Part shown: in pieces, positions 59,101-64,000 of the stretch
Layout: each line of letters opens with the position of its first letter
How positions within the stretch are numbered: position 1 is the stretch's first letter
From: Streptomyces sp. SLBN-31
Lineage (GTDB): Bacteria; Actinomycetota; Actinomycetes; Streptomycetales; Streptomycetaceae
Assembly: GCF_006715395.1 (NCBI RefSeq)
Contig: NZ_VFNC01000001.1
Span: 806,001 to 870,000 of the forward strand
Length of the DNA stretch: 64,000 bases
Direction: 5' to 3'
Notes under the pieces: generated by a model
Database searches by the model: none
Told to the model about the DNA's origin: nothing
Seen by the model: only the letters and a program-made list of their open reading frames with translations
Translations under genes and position numbers: made by a program

Positions 59101-60024
59101 GGCGAGGGCCTTCTCGGCCTGCGCGGTCGCCTCGGTGACGAGCTTGTCGGCCTCCGCCTGCGCCTTGCGCAGCGCCTCCTCGGCCTCGGTCATGCGCTGC
59201 TCGGCGGCGCGGCTGAGCTCCTGCGCCTGCCGGCGGGCCGAATCCGACTCCGTGGCCGTGGAGTTGCGCAACTGCTCGGCGTGGTCGGTGGCCTCCTGGG
59301 CCTGCGTGGACGCGGCGTTCAGCAGGCGCTCGGCGTCCGTGCGCGCCCGGCGCAGCAGCTGCTCCGCCTCCGCGCGCGCCGACTCGGCCTCGCTCTGCAG
59401 CCGCTGCCGGGCCTCCTCGGTCAGCCGCTCGGCCTCCGCGCGGGCGGCCGCCATGGCCTGCTCGGCCTCGGCACGGGACTCCTCCAGCAGCCGGCGGGCC
59501 TGCGCCTCCGTACGGGCGCGCAGCTGCTCGGCCCAGGCCACGTTCTCGTTGACGTGCGACTCGACGGTCTGCCGGCGCTCCGCCAGCTCCTGGTCCAGCT
59601 GCTGCCGGCGGGTGACCGCCTCCTGGTGCAGCTCGGCCTGCAGCCGGGCGGCGTTCTCGGCGTGCTCCTGCAGGATGCGCTGGGTCTGGGCCCGGGCCTG
59701 GCTCAGCTCGCGCTCGGCCTCCTGGCGCAGCTGGTCGGCCTGCATCTGCGCGTTGCGCAGCAGTTGTTCGGCCTGGTAACCGAGGTCACCGCCGTCGAAG
59801 GCGGGCCGGGACATGATGGTGCGGCGCGCCTCGTGCAGCTTGGCGCGCAGCACCTCGACCTGGTAGCCGAGGTCCTCGGCGTGCTGGATCGCCTTCTCCC
59901 GCTCGGTCTTCAGCCGATCCATCTCGGCCTCGAACCGAGAGAGGTGGTCGACGTCAGCCGCCGGCTCTCGCTCCTGGCGTTCGTAGCCCCGCACTGCGCG
60001 GTCCCATCCGTCCCCTGGTCGCAT
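56113..60024 (-). CDS. scy: Polarity scaffold protein Scy
   Basis: A 1303-residue coiled-coil protein that organises hyphal tips with DivIVA and FilP. It has an N-terminal heptad coiled coil (about 25-65), then almost unbroken Glu/Ala/Arg/Thr-rich coiled coil, built from the hendecad-containing repeat described for Scy and FilP (A-x-x-E-A-E-R-L type units repeated dozens of times). It has almost no hydrophobic stretch and no enzyme motif. The C-terminus is a short Gly/Ser-rich tail. Length is near that of S. coelicolor Scy. The regular code makes large antisense open frames, which are not real genes. Confidence 0.94.
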   Translation of the reverse strand: MRPGDGWDRAVRGYERQEREPAADVDHLSRFEAEMDRLKTEREKAIQHAEDLGYQVEVLRAKLHEARRTIMSRPAFDGGDLGYQAEQLLRNAQMQADQLRQEAERELSQARAQTQRILQEHAENAARLQAELHQEAVTRRQQLDQELAERRQTVESHVNENVAWAEQLRARTEAQARRLLEESRAEAEQAMAAARAEAERLTEEARQRLQSEAESARAEAEQLLRRARTDAERLLNAASTQAQEATDHAEQLRNSTATESDSARRQAQELSRAAEQRMTEAEEALRKAQAEADKLVTEATAQAEKALASAESANEQRTRTAKEQVARLVQEATKEAESTKADAEQAVADARAEAERIVAEAAEKARTITAEESATQLSKAARTAEDVLNRAQEDARKTTKAAAEEAERIRSEAEAEADRLRAEAHDLAEQLKGAAKDDTKEYRAKTVELQEEARRLRGEAEQLRSDAVAEGEKIRAEARKEAVAQIEEAAKTAEELLSKAKADADELRQSATTDSEKVRTEAIERATTLRRQAEETLQRTRQEAERHREEVAEQAEGIRAEAERAARELREETERAIETRRAEAAAELTRLQSEAEDRLAAAERALAEAREEAGRIRREAAEESDRLRAEAAERIRTLQQQAEAEAQRLRDEAASDASASRAEGEAVAVRLRSEAAAEAERLKSEAQDTADRVRAEAQAAAERLGTEASETLAAAQEEANRRRREAEELLGAARTEADQERRQAREQSEELLASARNRVEEAQTEAVRLVEEADRRATEMVSAAELHAQQVRDSVAGLHEQAQEEIAGLRSAAEHASDRTRREAEEESDRVRADAYAERERATEDANRIRREAAEETDAAKALAERTVSEAIAEAERLRSDAAEHAQRVRTEVSDALAEADQAAARTRADAREDANRIRSDAATQADTLITEARNEAERLTTETVRDTDKLRTDTVAEAERTRAEAVAKAERLIADATGDAERLRAEAAETVGSAQQHAERIRSESERVRAEAAAEAERLVNSARAEAERTLDEARKDANKRRQDVAEQVDTLITETTAEADKLLTEAQQQAHQTTAEAETRADTMVGAARKEADRLVSEATVEGNSLVEKARTDADELLVGARRDATQIRERAEELRDRITGEIEALHERARREAAETMKSTGDRCDALIKAAEEQLAKAQAKAKELVSEANSEAGKVRIAAVKKAEGLLKEAEQKKSALVREAEELKAEAIREARATVEEGKRELEILVRRREDIQAEISRVQDVLEALESFEAPSAGKDAGVKAGAAVGAPRSGGKPSDS

Positions 60025-60203
60025 GTCTGGCCATACGAGCTCCGTCCGTCGGACGGACGGAGCCCCCGGGGAATGGTGTCAGATCAACGGCGGAGCATGG
60101 GCTGCTGCCCCGCGCTCGCCCCCCGAAACCCGGACCCCGGCGTGCGGCCACCCCGGTTCGAGGAGCGACCGCCCCCAACCCTACCGGCCCTTATGTACGG
60201 CGG

Positions 60204-60644
60204 TCAGTGCTCAGGTGACTCAACAGGCGCCGAAGTGACCAGTTCTGTCAGTACGCCGTGACAATCCTTGGGGTGCAGAAACGTGATCCGTGACCCCATG
60301 GAGCCACGTCGCGGCTCTTCGTACAGAACGCGTACGCCCTTGTCCTTGATGTCGGCGGCGTCGGCGTCGACGTCCGCCGTACCGAAAGCGATGTGGTGGA
60401 CGCCCTCGCCGTTCTTGTCGAGCCACTTGGCGACCGTCGAGTCGGGGCGCGTCGGCTCCAGGAGCTGCAGGTAGGAGGCGCCGCCGTCCGAGGTGTCGTT
60501 GATCTTCAGCATGGCCTCGCGGACGCCCTGCTCCTCGTTGACCTCGGAGTGGAACACCTCGAAGCCGTACGTGGCCCGGTAGAACTCGACGGTCTTGTCG
60601 AGATCGAAACAGGCGATTCCGATGTGGTCGATTCGCGTCAGCAT
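60204..60644 (-). CDS. mce: Methylmalonyl-CoA epimerase
   Basis: Interconverts (2R)- and (2S)-methylmalonyl-CoA in the propionate pathway, supplying the mutase and polyketide extenders. The 146-residue vicinal-oxygen-chelate protein has metal ligands in RIDHIGIAC (His7), GEGVHHIAFG and the late LHPKDCHGVLTEL (Glu). ATG 60644 gives the normal start; a much longer frame upstream is antisense to the thiolase. It is divergent from the thiolase gene. Confidence 0.93.
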   Translation of the reverse strand: MLTRIDHIGIACFDLDKTVEFYRATYGFEVFHSEVNEEQGVREAMLKINDTSDGGASYLQLLEPTRPDSTVAKWLDKNGEGVHHIAFGTADVDADAADIKDKGVRVLYEEPRRGSMGSRITFLHPKDCHGVLTELVTSAPVESPEH

Positions 60645-60792
60645 GGTTGTCAGTGCAGCGCTCTTCGGATGGTTACGCAACGTGCGCGCGATCACACCGA
60701 CGGCCCGGTGACGGCACGGAGTGCCACTCAGTACATTCGAAGTAAACCCTCGTTCACTCCTCGGCAGTGCAGCCGGAAGGGGATCGCACCTC

Positions 60793-61995
60793 ATGACTGG
60801 AACGAACAGCACGACCTCGGTGATCGTCGCGGGCGCCCGAACGCCCATGGGACGGTTGCTGGGCTCGCTGAAGTCCTTCTCCGGAGCCGACCTCGGCGGC
60901 TTCGCGATCAAGGCGGCCCTCGACCGTGCGGGAATCGGCGGCGACCAGGTGCAGTACGTGATCATGGGCCAGGTGCTCCAGGCCGGGGCGGGCCAGATCC
61001 CGGCCCGCCAGGCCGCCGTCAAGGCGGGCATCCCGATGAGCGTCCCGGCGCTCACGGTCAACAAGGTGTGCCTGTCCGGCCTCGACGCCATCGCCCTCGC
61101 CGACCAGCTGATCCGCGCCGGCGAGTTCGACGTGATCGTCGCGGGCGGCCAGGAGTCCATGACCAACGCCCCCCACCTGCTGCCGAAGTCCCGCGAGGGC
61201 TTCAAGTACGGTGCGATCGAGATGCTCGACGCGATGGCGTACGACGGCCTGACCGACTCCTTCGAGAACATCGCCATGGGCGAGTCCACGGAGAAGCACA
61301 ACACGCGCCTGGGCATCCAGCGCCCCGAGCAGGACGAGATCGCCGCCCTGTCCCACCAGCGCGCGGCGGCCGCCCAGAAGAACGGCATCTTCGAGGCCGA
61401 GATCACCCCGATCGAGATCCCCCAGCGCAAGGGCGAGCCGGTCGTCTTCAGCAAGGACGAGGGCATCCGCGGCGACACCACCGTGGAGTCCCTGGGCAAG
61501 CTGCGTCCGGCCTTCACCAAGGACGGCACGATCACCGCGGGCACGAGCTCCCAGATCTCGGACGGTGCGGCGGCCGTGGTCGTGATGAGCAAGGCCAAGG
61601 CGCTGGAGCTGGGCCTGGACTGGATCGCCGAGATCGGCGCCCACGGCAACGTGGCCGGGCCGGACAACAGCCTGCAGTCGCAGCCGTCGAACGCGATCCT
61701 GCACGCCCTGAAGAAGGAGGGCCTTAGCGTCGAGGACCTCGACCTCGTCGAGATCAACGAGGCCTTCGCCGCCGTCGCGGTGCAGTCAATGAAGGACCTC
61801 GGCGTGTCCACGGAAAAGGTGAACGTCAACGGTGGTGCGATCGCCCTGGGTCACCCGATCGGCATGTCCGGCGCCCGTCTCGTCCTGCACCTGGCCCTGG
61901 AGCTCAAGCGCCGGGGCGGCGGTGTCGGCGCGGCCGCGCTGTGCGGCGGCGGCGGTCAGGGTGACGCGCTGATCGTGCGGGTACCCAAGGCCTGA
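60793..61995 (+). CDS. Acetyl-CoA C-acetyltransferase (thiolase)
   Basis: Condenses two acetyl-CoA to acetoacetyl-CoA or cleaves it. The 400-residue protein has the nucleophile Cys93 in [11 protein letters not shown], the His in [16 protein letters not shown] and the second catalytic Cys in [12 protein letters not shown] 60793 follows GAAGGGGA; upstream starts to 60721 are not conserved-looking. It is divergent from mce and followed 37 bases later by meaB, matching the Streptomyces and Mycobacterium (fadA4) neighbourhood. Confidence 0.94.
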   Translation: MTGTNSTTSVIVAGARTPMGRLLGSLKSFSGADLGGFAIKAALDRAGIGGDQVQYVIMGQVLQAGAGQIPARQAAVKAGIPMSVPALTVNKVCLSGLDAIALADQLIRAGEFDVIVAGGQESMTNAPHLLPKSREGFKYGAIEMLDAMAYDGLTDSFENIAMGESTEKHNTRLGIQRPEQDEIAALSHQRAAAAQKNGIFEAEITPIEIPQRKGEPVVFSKDEGIRGDTTVESLGKLRPAFTKDGTITAGTSSQISDGAAAVVVMSKAKALELGLDWIAEIGAHGNVAGPDNSLQSQPSNAILHALKKEGLSVEDLDLVEINEAFAAVAVQSMKDLGVSTEKVNVNGGAIALGHPIGMSGARLVLHLALELKRRGGGVGAAALCGGGGQGDALIVRVPKA

Positions 61996-62032
61996 ACCCT
62001 CTGTCGTACATACCTCTCTGAACGGAGCTGTG

Positions 62033-62989
62033 ATGCAGGACGTCTCCACACTCGTCGCCCAGGCGAGGGAAGGCCGGCCGCGAGCCGTGGCCCGGCTGAT
62101 CTCCCTGGTGGAGGGGGCGTCCCCGCAGCTCAGGGAGGTCATGGAGACACTCGCCCCGCTGACGGGCAACGCCTATGTGGTCGGTCTGACGGGCTCGCCC
62201 GGCGTCGGCAAGTCCACGTCCACGTCGGCGCTGGTGACCGCGTACCGCAAGCAGGGCAGACGGGTCGGTGTCCTTGCCGTCGACCCGTCCTCGCCCTTCT
62301 CGGGCGGCGCCCTGCTCGGCGACCGCGTCCGCATGTCGGAGCACGCCTCCGACCCGGGCGTCTACATCCGCTCGATGGCGACCCGGGGCCACCTCGGCGG
62401 GCTCGCCTGGGCGGCCCCGCAGGCCATCCGCGTCCTGGACGCGGCGGGCTGCGACGTGATCCTGGTCGAGACGGTCGGCGTCGGCCAGTCGGAGGTGGAG
62501 ATCGCCTCCCAGGCCGACACCAGCGTCGTCCTGCTGGCCCCCGGCATGGGCGACGGCATCCAGGCGGCCAAGGCCGGAATCCTGGAGATCGGCGACGTCT
62601 ACGTCGTCAACAAGGCCGACCGCGACGGCGCCGACGCCACCGCCCGCGAGCTCAACCACATGCTGGGCCTCGGTGAGTCCCGCGGCCCGGGCGACTGGCG
62701 CCCCCCGATCGTCAAGACGGTCGCCGCGCGCGCCGAGGGTGTCGACGAGGTCGTGGAGGCCCTGGAGAAGCACCGCGCGTGGATGGAGGAGCGCGGAGTC
62801 CTCGCCGAGCGCCGCCGGGCCCGCGCCTCCCGCGAGGTCGAGACGATCGCCGTCACGGCCCTGCGCGAACGCATCGGAGACCTCCACGGCGACCGCCGCC
62901 TGAGCGCCCTGGCGGAGCGCATCGTCGCCGGCGAACTGGACCCGTACCGCGCGGCGGACGAGCTGGTGGCGGGCCTGACCCAGGGCTGA
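62033..62989 (+). CDS. meaB: MeaB, G-protein chaperone of methylmalonyl-CoA mutase
   Basis: A GTPase that loads and protects the adenosylcobalamin cofactor of methylmalonyl-CoA mutase. The 318-residue protein has the G1 loop GSPGVGKST (about residues 54-62), the switch region VDPSSPFSGGALLGDRVRM, the ETVGVGQSE motif and NKADRDG guanine recognition. ATG 62033 follows GGAG with 7-base spacing; GTG 62030 is one codon earlier. The mutase itself is not in the window. Confidence 0.93.
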   Translation: MQDVSTLVAQAREGRPRAVARLISLVEGASPQLREVMETLAPLTGNAYVVGLTGSPGVGKSTSTSALVTAYRKQGRRVGVLAVDPSSPFSGGALLGDRVRMSEHASDPGVYIRSMATRGHLGGLAWAAPQAIRVLDAAGCDVILVETVGVGQSEVEIASQADTSVVLLAPGMGDGIQAAKAGILEIGDVYVVNKADRDGADATARELNHMLGLGESRGPGDWRPPIVKTVAARAEGVDEVVEALEKHRAWMEERGVLAERRRARASREVETIAVTALRERIGDLHGDRRLSALAERIVAGELDPYRAADELVAGLTQG

Positions 62990-63005
62990 GGCCCCGGACG
63001 ACGAG

Positions 63006-63033
63006 GGGCGGGGTTCCTGTTCGGACCCCGCCC
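63006..63033. terminator. Bidirectional terminator between meaB and marR
   Basis: GGGCGGGGT (63006-63014) pairs with ACCCCGCCC (63025-63033), between convergent genes. Confidence 0.8.
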
Positions 63034-63054
63034 GCCGTCCTGCCGGTCGGCCGC

Positions 63055-63531
63055 CTAGGGGCGTCCCCGCTGCCCGCGCAGGTGTTCCTGGATGGGCTTG
63101 AGGGCCTTGTCGAGTTCCGACAGTGCCTCGGGGGACAGCAGATCGATGAAGTGCCGCCGTACGGACGACACGTGGTGCGGCGCGACCTTCTGCATCGTCT
63201 CCATGCCGTGCTCGGTCAGCACCGCGTACAGGCCGCGCCGGTCGGACTCGCAGTTCTCCCGGCGGACCAGGTTCGCGTTCTCCATGCGGGTGATCTGGTG
63301 CGAGAGCCGGCTCTTGGACTGCAGGGTGGCGGACGCGAGGTCGCTCATCCGCATCCGTACGTCCTCCGACTCGGAGAGGTTCACCAGGATCTCGTAGTCG
63401 TTCATTGTCAGGCCGAACGGCTGCAGATCCCGTTCGAGCTGGTACGTCAACAGCCTGTTGACCTCCAGGTGGGTGCGCCAGGCGCACTGCTCCGCATCGG
63501 TCAGCCAGCGCGTGGCCGTCTCGGTCTCCAT
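63055..63531 (-). CDS. MarR-family transcriptional regulator
   Basis: This 158-residue regulator has the winged helix characteristic of MarR: helices in MTMNDYEILVNLSES, DLASATLQSKSRLSHQITRMENANLV (recognition helix) and the wing RRENCESDRRGLYAVLTEHG. The C-terminal helix forms the dimer. ATG 63531 gives the typical length. The upstream AT-rich stretch (about 63532-63575) probably holds its operator. Target genes are unknown. Confidence 0.92.
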   Translation of the reverse strand: METETATRWLTDAEQCAWRTHLEVNRLLTYQLERDLQPFGLTMNDYEILVNLSESEDVRMRMSDLASATLQSKSRLSHQITRMENANLVRRENCESDRRGLYAVLTEHGMETMQKVAPHHVSSVRRHFIDLLSPEALSELDKALKPIQEHLRGQRGRP

Positions 63532-63626
63532 GAATGAAGTCTACCTAAGAAGTTGAAAAGCGAACTAGTGAGGGTTTTCGCGTGACGGTGCGCACACGTT
63601 CGACGTCACACTCCGCAGACTACCGC

Positions 63627-64000
63627 TCACAGCCCGAAGCGACGCTGGAGGTCTCCCAGCTGTCCGGGAAGGCGCGGTGCCCCTCCCGGCTGTGAGGGCC
63701 CTGTGAAGGGCCCCCCGGAACCGGGGATTCCGGGCTCCTGCGGAACCATCCCCGTGGCCTGCTCGGCCATGAGGGTCTCGGACGACTGGAGCAGGACCGT
63801 GCCCGCCCCGACGAACTCGAACTGGTGCTCCTCTCCGGAGGCCCCTCCGAGGCCCGTCATCGCACGTAGACCGCCCATCACACCGGTCATGTAACCGTGG
63901 TCGTAGTGGTGGCACGGCGAGGGGCAGTCGGCCCAGCCGACGAGCGCCTGCGGGTCCACCCGGATCGGGGGTTCCATGAACACCACCGGACCGTTAGATG
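63627..64000 (-). CDS. AIM24-family protein, 5' end beyond window
   Basis: The frame is open to the right edge, so only the C-terminal part (about 124 residues) is visible. It shows the AIM24 (DUF124) beta-barrel end: GPVVFMEPPIRVDPQALVGW, then the CPSPCHHYDHGY loop, and GEEHQFEFVGAGTVLLQSSE. A Pro/Gly-rich tail follows. GTG codons at 63986 and nearby are probably internal. Function of the bacterial family is unknown. Confidence 0.8.
   Translation of the reverse strand, partial: SNGPVVFMEPPIRVDPQALVGWADCPSPCHHYDHGYMTGVMGGLRAMTGLGGASGEEHQFEFVGAGTVLLQSSETLMAEQATGMVPQEPGIPGSGGPFTGPSQPGGAPRLPGQLGDLQRRFGL

Noticed and set aside
55990..60261. 1423-residue plus-strand open frame (and a 737-residue frame at 57566-59779)
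   Set aside because: They are antisense to scy. The regular Glu/Ala/Arg code and high GC keep the opposite frames open. The products are low-complexity Leu/Gly/Arg or Ser/Ala/Arg strings with no domain.
60204..61829. 541-residue minus-strand frame ending in the epimerase
   Set aside because: Only the last 146 residues (from ATG 60644) are the epimerase; the rest is antisense to the thiolase.

Overview
The window is chromosomal DNA of a Streptomyces. Base composition is very GC-rich with strong third-position GC. GTG and TTG starts and GTGA/ATGA gene overlaps are common. The gene order lysA-hom-thrC-thrB-rho-rpmE-prfA-prmC-tsaC-like-wecA-like-atpIBEFHAGDC is the conserved actinobacterial backbone (known also from Mycobacterium). 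The later block chiC, pduO-type gene, nucS, filP, scy, mce, thiolase, meaB matches S. coelicolor gene order as I remember it (about SCO5350 to SCO5402). The species assignment is inference; the genus is well supported.

Layout. (1) 1-6613 is the replication/integration end of an actinomycete integrative and conjugative element (AICE): a run of small plasmid-type proteins (SpdD-like, DUF2637, paired-zinc miniproteins), a RepSA-type HUH replication initiator, an excisionase and a tyrosine integrase, then a DUF6083 gene and the probable target, tRNA-Arg(CCG), on the minus strand. The transfer genes and the other attachment site lie left of the window. (2) 6800-19949 holds an orphan receiver-only response regulator, the ArgRS relic NrtL, aspartate-family biosynthesis (lysA, hom, thrC, thrB), Rho with a long disordered arm, a secreted trypsin/FG-GAP protein and an LCP-family cell-wall ligase. 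(3) 20073-35253 holds translation and envelope genes (rpmE, prfA, prmC, tsaC-like, a phosphatase-like protein without its nucleophile, glyA, a WecA/TagO-like transferase), then the complete F1Fo ATP synthase operon and a DUF2550 gene. (4) 35616-50677 is more strain- and genus-specific. It has chitinase ChiC (minus) divergent from a two-component system followed by two small exported proteins, a cobalamin adenosyltransferase, a TetR-controlled ABC-2 exporter, a 3-hydroxyacyl-CoA dehydrogenase, a STAS protein, a large P-loop membrane protein, NucS and several conserved proteins of unknown role. (5) 50694-64000 has two paralogous ABC-2 transporter pairs, the polar-growth coiled-coil pair FilP and Scy, the propionate/methylmalonyl block (epimerase, thiolase, MeaB), a MarR regulator and a truncated AIM24-family gene.

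How genes work together: the AICE genes form one nearly continuous, translationally coupled strand ending in excision/integration functions at the tRNA. The lysine/threonine genes are consecutive steps of one pathway. The nine atp genes form one enzyme and carry a Rex-like operator upstream. ChiC has paired 12-bp direct repeats in its promoter and a two-component system beside it. FilP and Scy are partners in hyphal tip organisation. Most real genes are bounded by strong perfect hairpins (for example 16660-16695, 18650-18684, 34196-34222, 34690-34737, 35566-35599, 47632-47668).

No CRISPR array, intact insertion sequence or antibiotic cluster was seen. The best leads for something new are: the nucleophile-less phosphatase-like protein (23063-23743), the catalytically stripped ArgRS relative with in-frame repeat growth next to a tRNA-Arg gene (7775-8845), the P-loop protein with an exported Ser/Pro tail (45068-47620), TTA codons in the element's integrase, and a terminator-like hairpin splitting atpC from the rest of the ATP synthase operon.
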